Shown: positions 11,464 through 24,211, numbered from the stretch's first letter. The stretch is DNA of 64,000 nt from Silene conica (GCA_029255685.2 CM055315.2:69345681-69409680), one strand, 5' to 3'. The notes: generated by a model not told the origin, from the sequence alone. Translations and numbers: made by a program.

Positions 11464-14284
11464 TGTAACATCCCAATAATATTTCGGGACTTGGAAGTTT
11501 AATGATTTTAGGTTCAAGTTCGTGAATTAATTTATATTTCGTAATTTTTGGAAATTCTTCTAAATAACTAATTAATTTATGTGATAATATTTTAAAGGAT
11601 TTAAAATAAGGTTTCATTTAATTTTATAATTTACGTCTTAACAATTTAATTTCATAGTCCGGAAATATTTATATCATCTTAAGTTTATAGTTACTTTAAG
11701 TCGGTGTTTTTAGTTTAAACCGTCTTAAAACTTGTCTTATGGGCCTAACTTGTTAATGGACTCATTTCCCCTCTTTTTCCTCACAAAACCCTAACCCCAC
11801 CAACTTCTACCTCCCTCCTCCAATTCATTTTTCAGATTTGCAAACAACAACAAACACCATTTTTATAAATTTCTCCTTCAATCTTAAAATGCTCATAGAA
11901 TATTCGTTTCTTATCCGATTGAGACGATTTTCGCGGCCACGGATTCCTCTTCTCGCCCTCCTTCTTTCTAGGTAAGTTTTATCTCATAATCTTTCCGTCA
12001 AAATTTCGGCCTGCTCTTGTAATTTCGAAATTCGTGATGTTCTTCGATGTTTGTGTTGTTTTAGACGGTGTTGGTGTTAACCCGGAAGAAGCTTGGTGAT
12101 TATTGAAGACAATCTCGAAGATTTCAAAGATTTCGCTAAGTAAAGGTGACGATAATGAGAAAACTCGGCCTTTATGTGTATATTAGCAAGTTTGTTGTGT
12201 TCTTATTTTAAGTTTCTGATTTTGTTGAAGTATAATGCTTAAAGGACTTAGTAACATGATTAGGAATGTTTATTTGTGATGAATTCATGCTTGTTGATGT
12301 TCATATGCTCATATGTTGTTCTTCTGAAAATTACACATTTTGCGACGGATACTTGATATAATCATTTGAGGATTGTTGTGGGATTTGTATGCTGTTAGGA
12401 TAGTAGTATTAGATGTTTATAATGTTGGGCAAATCATACTTGTAGCAATTATTGAAGATCTTATGTCGATTTGTGAAGTTTAAAAGGGGCTGGAAAATCC
12501 CGATTTTAGTGACAGGCTCTCTGAGCCGGTCGACCGACCGGCCGCCGGTCGACCGGCTGGGAGTGCGTCTTGTGTTTTTGCGATTTTTGAAGTTTTTGGC
12601 ATTAGGACTGCCAGCCGGCCGACCGGCTGCCTGCCGACCGGCTGGTAGTCTCTTGTGTAGTATTTGTTTGCGAAGAACATAGGGAAGAAAGGGAGCCCAG
12701 CCGGCAGACCGGCCGCCTGCCAGCCGGCTGGGAGTACATGTGGGGATGGATACGAGTTTTGCGAAAGCTTAGTTTATGGTTCCCAGCCGGCCGACCGGCT
12801 GCCTGCCGACCGGCTGGGAGTCCTTTGTGTTTTGGTTGAGTTCATCAAAGACATAGGCTGAGAGGATCACCAGCCGGCCGACCGGCTGCCTGCCGACCGG
12901 CTGGGGATCCCGGTAGGCTGTTTTATGGTTTTCGTTCGTAACTTTTAAACGGTTGATCGGTTTTGTTTGAAACTCGTTTTGTGTACCTTTGATATGTACT
13001 TGAGGTCCCCGGAGGATGGACAACACTATATTGGGTTCGGGAATGGAGTGAGGATAGAGACCCCCGGTCGGGTAACCGAAAGGGAAACCGGCTCTCCCTC
13101 GTCTTAGTTCCCGGGATCAATTAAGTGTTGATTAGAAGTTTAAGAAGTTAGAACTATAGGTTAGTTTCTACCTTTGGATGTTAGTGGTTACATTGGTTGT
13201 CGCGTGGTGGGATATGTGTTAAGCTCACCTCTGGACCCACTACGTGTTTTATATGTCGCGTGACGGGATATGTGTTAAGCTCACCTCTGGACCCGTTACG
13301 TGTTTTGCTTGGGCGTGTCAGGATATGTGTTAAGCTCACCTCTGGACCTGACACGTGATCGGTTGTCGTACACGGGATATGTGTTAAGCTCACCTCTGGA
13401 CCCGTTGTGCGGTAGCTGCGTATTGGGATATGTGTTAAGTTCACCTCTGGACTCAATACATGTTTGTAGCATTGGGATATGTGTTAAGCTCACCTCTGGA
13501 CCCTTTTCATGTTGTGTAAAGTTTAGGGATATGTGTTAAGTTCACCTCTGGACCCTTTACTTGAATGGTATGTTGGGATATGTGTTAAGCTCACCTCTGG
13601 ACCCGTTGCTAGTGATATGAATGTTTTATCTGCTTGCCTTGATGATGGTACGGTGTCAGATATGCATGATGAGTTATTGATGTTTATTTGATTTATGGTT
13701 AAATCATCCAAGGCATTGGATGACTCTTAGTTCGGTTTCATAAATAGTTGGATTGAAAGACCCCCCGACTGGGTAACCAGTAGGGAAACCGGCTCTCCTT
13801 CCTAACGGTTTATGAAGTTGGGTTGAGAGCTATGCATTGGTATCGCATGATAGTATGAGAACAGTTGATGAGATGTTTATGCTTCACATGTTTATATATG
13901 TTGGAGTATTCTGTATTGCTTTATCTGTTTCGTGTTGTCACAAAAGGTGGCTAGGAGAATTCTAGTCACTCCCCACTGATTGTGGCGTACATGTTTACAT
14001 GTATGTAGGTACATGACAGGTGGTTGGCAGAGGGTTGCATGGAGCTAGCGAGCGATGATCCTATTCATCGATTGAGTTACACGTTTACGTTAGCTAGACT
14101 TAGTTTACATTTCAGTTTTGAGTGCCTGTAGGGATGTGTCATCCCAGGCTGATTGTATATTTATTTTACTTTCAGTTTTAGTTTAATTCACCTCGCATGT
14201 TGTTTATACTTAAAAAGTTTTTATTCCGCTGCATTTTTAGTACTTTTTTATGTTTATATTTCCGCTTTCGCGAAGGGTTTTACA
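11464..14284 (+). repeat. LARD-1 3' LTR
   Basis: 2821 bp, a near-copy of 5140-7985. The GC dyads are at 12524-12904 and the hairpin array (eight units) at 13209-13604. It ends AGGGTTTTACA and is followed by the target duplication GTCAG. Confidence 0.92.
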
Positions 14285-14961
14285 GTCAGTATATCTCTTA
14301 ACCATCTTACATAGTTTAGATAGGATTCTCAAATCCGTATTTGAGTCTACCTAAACAAATAACAAACTCTACCTCTTGACACTACCTACTACTGACCGAA
14401 ATTCCCTCCATCAAGCCGAAATTTTATCTGTTTCGGTTCCTAGTAACCGATTTTATTTATTGCATAAAGTCAGTTATTATTCTCTCTTGTGTATAATGAT
14501 TATTTTATAAATATCGTATATTTATAATTTAATAATTAAATATATCTATTTATATTCAACTATATCATTTAATCTTTATTAAATAATCTCATTACACACT
14601 AATTAAATATAACATTTTATACTTAATTACGAATTAACATTTTAATTCATTTTAGTTAATATTATTTAATCAGTATTAAATAATTATATCATCATTACTT
14701 TGACTAACCGTTTAGTCGTATAGGGTATCAATATGATTACATTTTCATCTAACCATATATCTCAGATTCCATCCTTTAGGTGTGACTCTTATGGACCAGA
14801 TGATTACCGCCATCTGTATGACAATAACGTCAAACTTTCTAGCAAGCCAACCGTTATTGATAAACGTGAATCAACTGGCTAAAATACAAAGTATACTTTG
14901 TGTTCCTTTAAGAGATTTATAAGTGTTGCCGCACTAGCTGTTGAGGTCACTAGCTCCTACA

Positions 14962-16105
14962 AATTTTACTTGTTATGGTTTCAGAATTAACGGATTTTTT
15001 ATTAGAAATATTGATCCCGTGTTTTTTTATTACCTACTTGTGTGTTATTTTTAACTGTCAATTATTTGATTATTATCAATATCGTCTCAATCTCTTAAGA
15101 GTAGATCTACATGAATAAGATTAATTTGCAATTTTTTAGCATGTTAAAATTATAATTTCCGTATTTTCAGTTTATTTCCAGTATTTTATTCGAATATTTT
15201 ATTAGTATTAATATTGTCATTAGTATTATCATTAATCATTAATATGCAACCTGATTAATAAACGTAATATCGCCACCTGGATAATTTTTAGTTGACTTTG
15301 AGTTATTTAGGTTGGAATTCGCGTTTGTTTATTTTTTGTGCTGATTTTCAGTTTATTTGATCTAATATACAGGATTTTTATTACGACATTGGCGAAATGT
15401 AATTATTTTGATATATATTGGACCGTGGTATGTCGTATTCTACCGTATTTTAATTTATTTGGTATCTTAATTTGTATATGATTTGATTGGAAAATTGGAG
15501 AATATAATGTAATTTAATTTTTGGACTGTAATTATTTTTCGTGTTTGTAATTTTTTGTTTTTCAGATATATTTTTTGGACCGTTCTATTTCGTAGTTTAT
15601 TGAAACGTTGTATAATGTTATTTATATTTTCTATGAACAATAATTTGATCATGTCGTATTTTATTATGACAATGACGAAATGCAATGCTACAATCGATTA
15701 CCTAATTAGTAATGAGAATTCTGAATTTTATAGTAAGGGAAATTAAATCAAACTAAAAGTTAGTGGGTGATTTTTTTCCTTATTTCAAAGAATCAATAGA
15801 ATAAGTTAAATTATATTACTTTTATAGAGATAGATTTTAGTGGCTATCAATTTAATGGGATTTCTTTTTGTACAATCTGCATGCAAGATGCTTTAACTAA
15901 GTCACTAATTAAAGAGAGGCTGAGATTAATAATAATAATTGAGCATGATCGACTGATCTATTGTACATTTTTACTACTATATTTATTTATTTTCAAATCA
16001 CTCATTTTATAATAAGTATAAAATATTAATTATGGCAGTAATAATGAAATTAATATTATCAAGTTGTTCAATTGAAAAAGAAATTGTCCCCTAATTATAG
16101 TCTAA
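14962..16105. other. Gene-free AT-rich stretch
   Basis: This is the flank to the right of copia A. I see no gene, no intact element and no convincing terminal repeats. Short open frames around 15467-15746 are AT-rich and lack recognisable features. Confidence 0.6.
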
Positions 16106-16421
16106 GGCCTCGTTTGGTTGTCATACGGGAATTAATTTCCCATGGTTTTTGCAAAACACGTGAATTGCCCAATTTATGTGAATTGTCCAATTCATGTGAA
16201 TTGCCTGAAATTCGTTTGGTTGACATCTTGGAATTGAATTGACACAGGAATTTGCAATTACCTAGGGGGCCCTAGGTAATCAAATTCCTCCATAATGGAG
16301 GAAGTGGGAATTCCTGGGAAAAAGAAAATCTCATGATTTGGAGTAACCAAACATCTTCATTTTTTCTAAATCATGGGATTTTCCAATTCACCCATTTTTA
16401 TAGGGGCAACCAAACGAGTCC
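16106..16421. mobile_element. Tourist-type (PIF/Harbinger) MITE
   Basis: Left terminus GGCCTCGTTTGGTTG; the right terminus reads the same on the other strand with one mismatch (GGACTCGTTTGGTTG). It is flanked by TAA on both sides (16103-16105 and 16422-16424). Size 316 bp, no coding capacity. The GGCCTxGTTTGG ends and TAA duplication are those of Tourist MITEs. Confidence 0.88.
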
Positions 16422-16424
16422 TAA

Positions 16425-17333
16425 GTCAATTTCGCACACGGACATGACAAAATGTTTTTGTTATCGATACAATGATATGTCAATCAAACAGCCTTGCTTA
16501 CGGCGGTGACCAGTTTGTGGCTTCTGACAATCTTCTTTTACTTATCATTTACACTTGTTCTTCCACTTATGAACTTATCTCACGTCACAAGTTTCTGAAA
16601 GACTTAATCCGTCATAAACGATAATTTGTGCAGATTAATATTCTCTATGTCTGGTGTACCTAAGTGGCTAAGTTCAATTACTTCAATCGAAACGTAATGT
16701 TCAATTTCTATATACGCGAAATTTTGGACTAATAATAGTTATCAATGTGTCATTGCCAAGTACACGATATATTATTATCTGACCCCTCAACGACAAAGTC
16801 AAGAAAGAGCTAGCTCGTCCTGCTTGATGATAGAAATTTTGTTAAAAATTTCCAAAAATATTTTAAATTTATTTTATACTATTATTATTCATTTGACATT
16901 GCTGAATTTTTTTATTCCGGCTAAATAAAATTTCGAGTTTGCCAATGTTAAGCTCAAATTATAGCTAGAAGCCTAGAATGGAATACCGAATAAATCGAGT
17001 ATAGTCTTAAACTCTTGATAGCACAACTTTTGTTTATTCGATGTGAATTCATCACAAATATAATTTTCAACTATTTGAAAAGGCTAAATGAGGTTAAAAA
17101 AACTTTTGACTTTTCTTACCGAGAATACTCCGTATTTTTTATGAAGGCAAAACCCTACTTTTAAAAACATCAGGACTATTATTGAAACAAAAAATAGCAA
17201 AAGAGAAGTTTAAAAGTTATTATCAAACTCTCGTACTTACTCTTATTCTATATTTTATTCCTAATTTTCTTATTTGATTATTCGAATTTTCTTCCCTAAT
17301 TTCTTCTTTTGAGATAATATGTAGTCCAAATTA
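16425..17333. other. Gene-free stretch
   Basis: AT-rich sequence between the Tourist MITE and copia C. No open frame of note and no terminal repeats recognised. Confidence 0.6.
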
Positions 17334-17576
17334 AGATGTATGTTTGAACGTAAGAATATTGTATTGAATCCTTCTGCTTGTACAATTCTATGCTATCTAA
17401 ATATATACAAGAGATTGGGTTTACATATATGGGAAAGAATAAACATATATGGACAGAAAGTATTGTATGCGGAATATAAAAGATATGTTTCCGAAACTCG
17501 TTGATATTATATTCCTTTGCTGTTTGTGGCCTTGCTTCTGTTCACACGAGTGTGGATATGGGCCTGTTACCCCCCC

Positions 17577-20500
17577 TCAAGATGGTGCGTGGAGGTTGGA
17601 GACGCCCAGCTTGGATAACAGAGTATGAAAGGGAGCGCGTCCAAGAGCCTTAGTATGGATGTCTGCAAGTTGAGATGTGGTGGGTATGTATTCAGCACAT
17701 AGGGTCCCATTTTGGATTTCATTGCGAACGAAATGACAATCGATTTCTATATGTTTAGTCCGTTCGTGAAAAACCGGATTACGAGCAATATTGAGAGCAG
17801 ATTGATTGTCACAGAGAAGTTTTATGGGTTGCGTGGGGCTGATACCGAGGAAGACGAGAAGGCCCTTGAGCCATTTGAGTTCGCAAGTAGTATAAGCCAT
17901 AGCTCGGTATTCTGACTCCGTGGATGAAAGGGAGACGGTATTCTGTTTTTTCGTTTTCCACGAGATTGGTGAGGACCCGAGAAGTATATGGTAGGCGGAG
18001 AGCGAGCGACGGGTCGTGGGGCATGCCCCATAGTTAGCATCACAGTATGCTATGAGAGATAGATTGTTGTCACTTTTAAACATAAATAATGCCTTGGCCA
18101 GGTGCATTTTTAATATAACGGACCACATTGAGAGCCGCGTCCCATTGTTCCGTCGTCGGTGCTTGCATAAATTGGGCCAATGTATGTACGGAATAAATGA
18201 GTTCCGGTCGAGTGATAGTTAGATAAACCAGACGGCCCACTAGGCGTCGATAAGAACTTGGGTCGTTTAATGGCGAGGCGGTACTTGTGGCCAGCCCGTG
18301 ATTTGGTTCCATGGGTATTGATTTCGGTTTTGAGCCTATTAGTCCAGTTTCGGTTAGAATATCTAAAGCGTATTTTCGTTGTGAGACAAAAATGCCAGTC
18401 TTGTTTCGTGCAATTTCGAGCCCGAGGAAGTATTTTAGGGGGCCAAGATCCTTCATATGAAAGCATTCAGATAAGTATGCTTTGAAACGGTTTATCGTGG
18501 TCGAGTCGTTACCACAAATTACTAGATCGTCGACATAAATAAGGACATGGATTTCCTTTTGTGGCGCGGTAATAGAAAATAAGGAATGATCATATGGGCA
18601 TGGGGTTCGGTTCATCAAGTAAACTGCCGTGAGTACGCATTCGCCCCAAAAAAATATAGGGAGAAAAGCTTGGAAGAGTAGTGCACGAGCAATATTAAGA
18701 ATGTGTCTATGTTTACGTTCGACTCGCCCATTTTGTTGAGGGGTGTCTACATTAGAGGTTTGAAAAATAACCCCGTTTGTGTCGAAGTAGGATTTTAGGG
18801 GTTGGAATTCAGTACCATTGTCGGTGCGTAAGCACTTGATTTTCTTTTGAAATTGTCTTTCGACCATGGCAAAAAAATTTAATATTTTCTGAGTGGTCTC
18901 ACTTTTCCGTCGTAGGAGGTATACCCAAGTAGAGCGGGAGTAGTCGTCGACGATAGTAAGGAAATAACGAGAACCACAAGAACCATTTTCGGAGTATGGA
19001 CCCCAAACATCACAATGAATAAGATCAAAAATCGAAATCGCATGACTAGTACTTAAATTAAATGGCGCGCGAGCTTGCTTAGCCCTTAAACACACGTCAC
19101 AATGAGTGCTTAAAAAATTAGAACGTGAAGTTGGTTTATTATTACTTAAAGCAGGAATAAAACGAGAAATTTCAGTCGATGGATGTCCGAGTCTGCGGTG
19201 CCATAATTCGGTCGAGTCGAGGGCACCTACTGCAAAAACTTTTGGTTGAAAATTTCGAACATCCTTTAGAAAATAAAGACCGTCACGTTGTTCAGAGGCC
19301 CCAATCACCATCCTCGAGGAACGGTCCTGAATGAGACAAAAATGACGAGAAAATTGAATTGTCAGTGAGTCATCAAGTAATAAACTAGACACCGAGATAA
19401 GGTGACATTGTAAGTTGGAAGCGTATAAAACGTCTTTTAAAATAAGACGATCGGATAAAATAATATCGCCACATCGTGTGGCTATTGTTCGTTCCCCATT
19501 GGGGAGACCGACCGACAAAGGAGTCATACTGCGAATATTAGAAAAATGAGACAAACATCCCGACATATGGTGGGATGCACCGGTGTCGATTATCCAAGAT
19601 GAAATAGGAACATTACCATTGAGGCGGTCAGAATTGGAGGACTTATGAGATTGCCATAGTTGAGCAAGTTCGGCACGTTCGGCAGGGTTCATATTGCCGA
19701 AATCGAGCCCATCCAAGTCTGTCGAAGTAGAAGGTGTTGATGGAGCATTGACTTGTGCCATGTGAGCACGGACTCCTTGCTGATTGTTACGGCCCCGAGT
19801 ATCCGGGATGACAACCATTTGATTAGGGTCGTTGGGGTCGGGTCCAACCTGTATTCTATCGCGGGGTCTATTTCCCCACCAGTCCGGAAAATTCCCGGTA
19901 ACCCGAAAGCAAGTATCAAAGTTGTGCCCGGGTCGTTTACACGCAATACAAGAGGGTTTAAGGCGTTTTGAGGAGGGGTCAGTGTGACTCACGCGATTTC
20001 CGTGAGGGCCTGGGTGAACGCGAGCAGCGAAAACCATAGGTTCAGAACGAGTTTCAGACGGAGCGGGTGCCAGAGAGGTACGCATACCGTCTTCCTGAAG
20101 AAGGCGACTGTATACTTGGCTAAGATTTGGGAGCGGGTCGGTTCCTAAAATATGAGAACGAATAGTAGCATACCTAGAATCAAGTCCCATGAGAAAGGAG
20201 CATACCCTTTTCTTGTCACGGTGTCGACCAAGAAGACCGAGAAGATTGCAAGGGCAGGGGTTGCAATGACAGGACGGAAAGCCGTCGGTAGTGATTAAGT
20301 CGTCCCAAAGTTTCTTCATTCGACCGTAATACACCATGACAGATTCGGTTGGTCCCTGTTTGCAAGCATTAATATCACTTTCAAGTTTAAAAATGTAAGC
20401 ATCGTTTACCATAGTGAAGCGAAGTTTAATGTCAGCCCATAGGAGAGCCGCATTATCCTGCAATGAGATGGAGGTGCGTAGGTCTGGATCGATAGTATTG

Positions 20501-20763
20501 AAAATCCAGGCGGAGACGAGAGCATTAGCGGAGCGCCATGATTTAAATTCGGGATTAGTGTCTTTTGGTATGGAAACGGTGCCGTCGATGTAGTCAAGTT
20601 TGCCTTTGGCCAGAAGAGCGAGACGGAAGCACCGGGACCAGTCGTCGTAATTTTTGCCATTAAATTCAACCGGAGTTATTTTTACCCCTGGTTGTTCAAC
20701 AGGAACAATCGAGAAGGAAGATTGTGATTTTGTTTCGGTCGTTTTCGGTTCGTCGTTCGTCAT
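17577..20763 (-). pseudogene. Copia C gag-pol region
   Basis: On the minus strand, gag comes first (ITPVEFNGKNYDDWSRCFRL, UBN2-type). It is followed by a zinc-knuckle-like CIACKRPGHNFDTC, the protease motif WIIDTGASHHMSG, the pre-integrase LWHRRLGHPS, the integrase core (IFDLIHCDVWGPY, LRTDNGTEF), RT text including LIYVDDLVICGND, and RNase H (LIAYCDANYGAC, SLSSTESEYRAM, KHIEIDCHFVR). The order PR-INT-RT-RH defines Ty1/copia, and the gag and RT text are Ale/Retrofit-like. It is a fossil. Confidence 0.88.
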
Positions 20764-20808
20764 AACTGAACGGCAGAGAAGGAAGGGTAGTTTGTTTAAG
20801 AAGGGTAG

Positions 20809-20818
20809 TCTGATACCA
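20809..20818 (-). promoter_or_regulatory. Primer-binding site of copia C
   Basis: Minus-strand TGGTATCAGA, ten matches to the initiator-Met tRNA 3' end, about 12 bases from the LTR edge. The gap suggests the true LTR edge may lie a little to the left of 20831. Confidence 0.7.
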
Positions 20819-21066
20819 TAAGAGAAATTAGATGTATGTTTGAACGTAAGAATATTGTATTGAATCCTTCTGCTTGTACAATTCTATGCTATCTAAATAT
20901 ATACAAGAGATTGGGTTTACATATATGGGAAAGAATAAACATATATGGACAGAAAGTATTGTATGCGGAATATAAAAGATATGTTTCCGAAACTCGTTGA
21001 TATTATATTCCTTTGCTGTTTGTGGCCTTGCTTCTGTTCACACGAGTGTGGATATGGGCCTGTTAG

Positions 21067-21822
21067 GCAGTGTGTTTTGTGTGGTTTTGAATTCACTTTT
21101 ATATTTCTGGTAGAAAAAAGAAATGTATGAAAATATAAAATTAGAGAGGGTATTAAAAACCGCATGAAAGTAATGGGTAAGATCTATCATAGAAGGAAGG
21201 AAATGTTGTTATTGGTTTGGGAAATGATACTTAAATTTGAGGCAAGCAAGTAATTCCGTATTTCCGTTTGAAATTTCCCAAAGGAAATTATATATAGCAC
21301 ATAGTATTATATACACAAATTCTAACTGAAAACGGATATCATTCGCTATAAATTAAAGATGGATAATGCCCTCTCACATAATGCAAATTGCTCTATTTTC
21401 TCTCATTTGAATGCTCATATGCTTTATTATACAGATAAAATATCCGTTTCCAGCCAGCTTGTGACAAGACTATTTGTACTACATACGGAGTAGGACGTAG
21501 CCGTAGTCGTAACTTGGTATTTTGGTAAGCGTCAGAATTTAAAAAGAGAAGAAAAGGAAGGGGGGCCTGGAGGCTGGAGCCACAGTAGAAGGTGAAGTGG
21601 GAGCCCATGAGAAAGAGAGGGGGGCTGCGGTGTCGTTTAGCAGTTTTAGGTTGATGCGGTTGAGCTGTCATGTAGACGCATCCGTACTTCTCACACGTGA
21701 CAGATAAGTACATTTGACCCTTCAACACTCCTAACTCGAAACCAGCCAAAGATTCCACTTCATTTGCCTCTCTTTGGTACGTACATTCACTTATCTAAAG
21801 GCTACGATGTTAGGGATTAAAC
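21067..21822. other. Gene-free stretch
   Basis: The flank of copia C. Open frames here (for example 21393-21758 minus) show no recognisable motif and no support from context. Confidence 0.55.
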
Positions 21823-22339
21823 TAGGTAACACGAATACTTCTCGTAATAAATTGTATTATGTCCGATATTGTATTCGACATTGACATTTCACGGACATGC
21901 GATGTAACGTGTCGAACATCTATGAAGTCATGTCTAATTTTCTACATTTATTTGGGCATGTGTCCATGGTATTTGAGTCATGTCCATCGCGTGTCCACGG
22001 TATCTAGTCATCATTTGGGGTGAATAATGTTTTCAAACGAGAAATGCGTTATCGAAAGAGATTAATTAGAATATTGATTCGAATGAGAAATGAAAATGAA
22101 CTATTATTACGGGCAAGTTTTACGTTCACTTATTTAAAATTAATATCAAATATTTTTACAAAAATAAAATCAAACATTTATAACTAAAATGTACCTAGGT
22201 TGTAAATGTTATTTAAATGTTTGATTTTATTAAAATTAAATAACGAGTCTCGTGTCCTAAATTTCATGACATGCCGTGTCATGTGTCCGTGTCGTGTCCG
22301 TGTCCGTGTCTGTGTCTGTGTCTGTTTTGGTGTTACCTA
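21823..22339. mobile_element. Possible small TIR element
   Basis: TAGGTAACAC at the left (21823-21832) is mirrored by GTGTTACCTA at the right (22330-22339), and both ends extend by one more matching base pair. The body is AT-rich and has a short GTGTCCGTGTC-type simple repeat at 22281-22326. I see no clear target duplication and assign no superfamily. Confidence 0.45.
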
Positions 22340-23165
22340 GGTTGTAAACTCGTGGTATACGGGTAAGCCTTTTATGAATCTTGAATCCATTTTTAAAATA
22401 ATACTCAAAAATAAAATAATTGTCGGTATGAGTTGTAATTGAAAATAATTGTCAAAATGTTGTCCACGTAGGCTCAAGATTTTGGAATTTTGGGCTTAAA
22501 CACGCCACTAGGAATACCGTGTATAACTATATATAGCTCAAAACACGCCAACTTAACATAAGATTTTAATTAAACAAAAACTTTTCAGAATTTTCCCCAT
22601 AGACTGCTAAGACATGTCACCCCCTATGGCGTGTCTCCTTCTCTAAACCCTCCATCTTGTATAGCATGTTTAGCTATGTGATTTTTTAAAAAACAAAAGG
22701 CTCATCATTCCTTTTTGCTCTTAAACACGCGAAAAAAACTCAGCATTCCTCAACCCTCCTTCGTCTATCGTCATTCACTCACTCACAAATATTTTTCAGC
22801 CTTCATTTAAGCCTCCGTTTCATCAATCATACTCTCCTCCGGCGTATCTCCAGAGTAACTCCGTCGACATCTCTTTTCTAAGGTAATTTTTTCCTCTTTT
22901 ATTTGTGTAATTACTAATTTTTATGTTAGATTTTTTTTCATTGTTGTTAATTAAGTTGTTTTTGTACTTGATCTAGCTTTCATTATTGTTAATTAAGTGA
23001 ATTTGCTATGTATATTAGAAAACCGCAAATTTTAAAACCCTAGGTTATTGAATTTGTTGTAAAGGTTAATAAATTATGTCTAGTTATTTGTTTTGGTGAA
23101 TATTAGGTTATAGTTTGTTTATAAATTATTGATTTATACTCAGTGAGTTCATCTTTTTCTATATA
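22340..23165 (+). other. 5' region of the MULE, non-coding
   Basis: AT-rich sequence upstream of the MULE coding remnant. A pyrimidine-rich leader (about 22730-22880) ends in a donor-like AAG/GTAATT at 22880. This fits a 5' UTR intron running towards the ATG at 23166. No terminal inverted repeat was identified, so the MULE's outer limit is open. Confidence 0.4.
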
Positions 23166-23818
23166 ATGGATAATTATGATTTTACACTTATTTGTTATTG
23201 GGATGGAGAAGTGTTGGAGCAAAATGGATGTGTTGCCTATAAAGATGCAAGGGAATCAATGTTTTATTTTAGCTAGCACAAAGATAACATATCTTAAACT
23301 AGTTAAAGAGATATATAAGGGAATCGCCATTCAAAGTTTTAGTTGTCAATTGAGGGTAAAGATAAAATTTTCAAGTTCTGAGTGTTTTTAAGTTGTACTT
23401 TTAACAGTAACGGAGCATTAAAAGCATTATGGGCAAATGTTCGTCATTCAAATGCTACTTCAATGAACATATTTGTTGAAATTTTCACTTCCCAAATTAT
23501 CAATCATTCCCCAAATATGCCTATTAGGCTATATGATGTTGGTCAATTTGTTTCTATTGAAGCTAATGACGTAAATGATAGAAAAATTGATGGTAATTTA
23601 GAAGGTGATGAGATTGATGAGTAGTTAATAAGACTTGAGCAAAATTTGATGAAAATTGAAGAAGGTGGTGATGATGCATGATCTTGTCTTTGCTAGTGTC
23701 CTCATTGTTGAGTTTACTAAACTTGATTCGTTAGATGAGAAAGAGTTGAATAGTTGGAAAACTTGGGAGAATATGGTTCGATATGAACAAGAAAAAGAGT
23801 TTGCGGTAGGACAAGTGT
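23166..23818 (+). pseudogene. MULE transposase N-terminal remnant
   Basis: The ATG at 23166 opens MDNYDFTLICYWDGEV, the usual start of plant Mutator-like transposases. The frame then changes to STKITYLKLVKEIYKG, changes again to ALKALWANVRHSNATSMNI (from about 23382), and again to WENMVRYEQEKEFAVGQV, which runs up to 23818. At least three frame breaks or stops show it is dead. The reading frame at its right end (GGA CAA GTG T) is cut by the solo LTR and resumes at 54769. In an active MULE this part precedes the DNA-binding and DDE transposase domains. Confidence 0.72.
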
Positions 23819-24142
23819 TGACCAACTATTTCCAAAATATGATAATGTTTTAATAATGACAAGTTAAGTAATTATGATTTAATATGAATGTGTATCTCTT
23901 GCTTTTAATCGTTTACCTAGTCTATATAGCATACATGATTATTAAAGCAAGAAGAGATCACAAGTTACAAGACTTCACCAAGCATTAAGATCAAATGCTT
24001 AAAGGTTGACCTACAAATCAATCAGGAGAAGATCAAGGGAAGTCAAGACAAGAAGTTATTTCGAAGATCTCCAGGAAGATCAAGATAGGATAGGTTCTTG
24101 GATCATATAAGTGGTATAAGTATAACTTGGTTTTTATAAGGC

Positions 24143-24211
24143 CAAGGTTATAGCTCGCAGCTATAACCTTGTGTATAGAGACAATCAGAGTTATAGCTTA
24201 AGAGCTATAAC
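24143..24211. repeat. Twin hairpins in the SIRE-like LTR
   Basis: The first hairpin pairs CAAGGTTATAGCT (24143-24155) with 24159-24171 around a 3-nt loop. The second pairs GTTATAGCT (24190-24198) with 24203-24211 around a 4-nt loop. Both use the same core arm. Confidence 0.75.

Larger units (their letters stand above)
5140..14284 (+). mobile_element. LARD-1: non-coding gypsy-type LTR element, structurally whole
   Basis: A 9145-bp element with long direct LTRs (5140-7985 and 11464-14284), TG...CA ends, a 5-bp target duplication GTCAG (5135-5139 and 14285-14289), a primer-binding site at 7988-7999 and a purine-rich tract just before the 3' LTR. The 3.5-kb interior shows no gag, protease, RT, RNase H or integrase pattern in any frame. 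This fits a large retrotransposon derivative (LARD) mobilised in trans. The TTCGAGGACGAAA motif before the purine tract and the tRNA-Met primer site suggest a Ty3/gypsy chromovirus-type partner, by inference. The two LTRs are very alike by eye, so insertion was fairly recent and later than copia A. Confidence 0.88.
1..14961 (-). mobile_element. Ty1/copia retrotransposon A (fossil, runs off left edge)
   Basis: This is a minus-strand copia-type LTR element. Reading leftwards from 14961 the parts are: 5' LTR, a primer-binding site, a leader of about 2.1 kb, a gag-like region (about 1916-2635) and protease/integrase-like regions (about 137-1756). The rest lies beyond the window. The LTR is split by LARD-1, and the leader carries a Stowaway MITE. 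Copia B at 25541-48911 is a close relative, with near-identical gag, leader and LTR stretches, and it shows the undisturbed LTR sequence across the LARD-1 insertion point. The copy is broken, with several breaks. I did not assign a lineage within copia. Confidence 0.9.
4787..14961 (-). repeat. 5' LTR of copia A, split by LARD-1
   Basis: The LTR reads 4787-5139 and then continues at 14285-14961, about 1.0 kb once the insertion and its target duplication are removed. Its boundaries in plus orientation are TGTGAGAAAA at the left and CTCCTACA at the right. The matching LTR of copia B (47924-48911) runs through the junction without interruption. No matching LTR for A lies in the window because the element leaves at the left edge. 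Confidence 0.85.
17334..21066 (-). mobile_element. Ty1/copia element C, Ale/Retrofit type (fossil)
   Basis: A minus-strand copia element with short LTRs of about 237 bp (17334-17570 and 20831-21066) that are almost identical. The coding part lies between 17577 and 20763. A C-rich run on the plus strand right after the left LTR (17571-17580) is the polypurine tract on the minus strand. The primer-binding match lies at 20809-20818. I see no clear target duplication, and the LTR ends lack clean TG/CA, so the boundaries are approximate. The near-identical LTRs point to a young insertion. The coding region is shorter than a full copia gag-pol and the copy is broken, with a small number of breaks. 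Confidence 0.88.

Noticed and set aside
8145-11617. Several open frames of 60-154 codons in the LARD-1 interior.
   Set aside because: No retroelement or host motif, and no consistent strand or order. They look like chance frames.
21393-21758. A 121-codon minus-strand frame near copia C.
   Set aside because: No recognisable domain and no supporting context.
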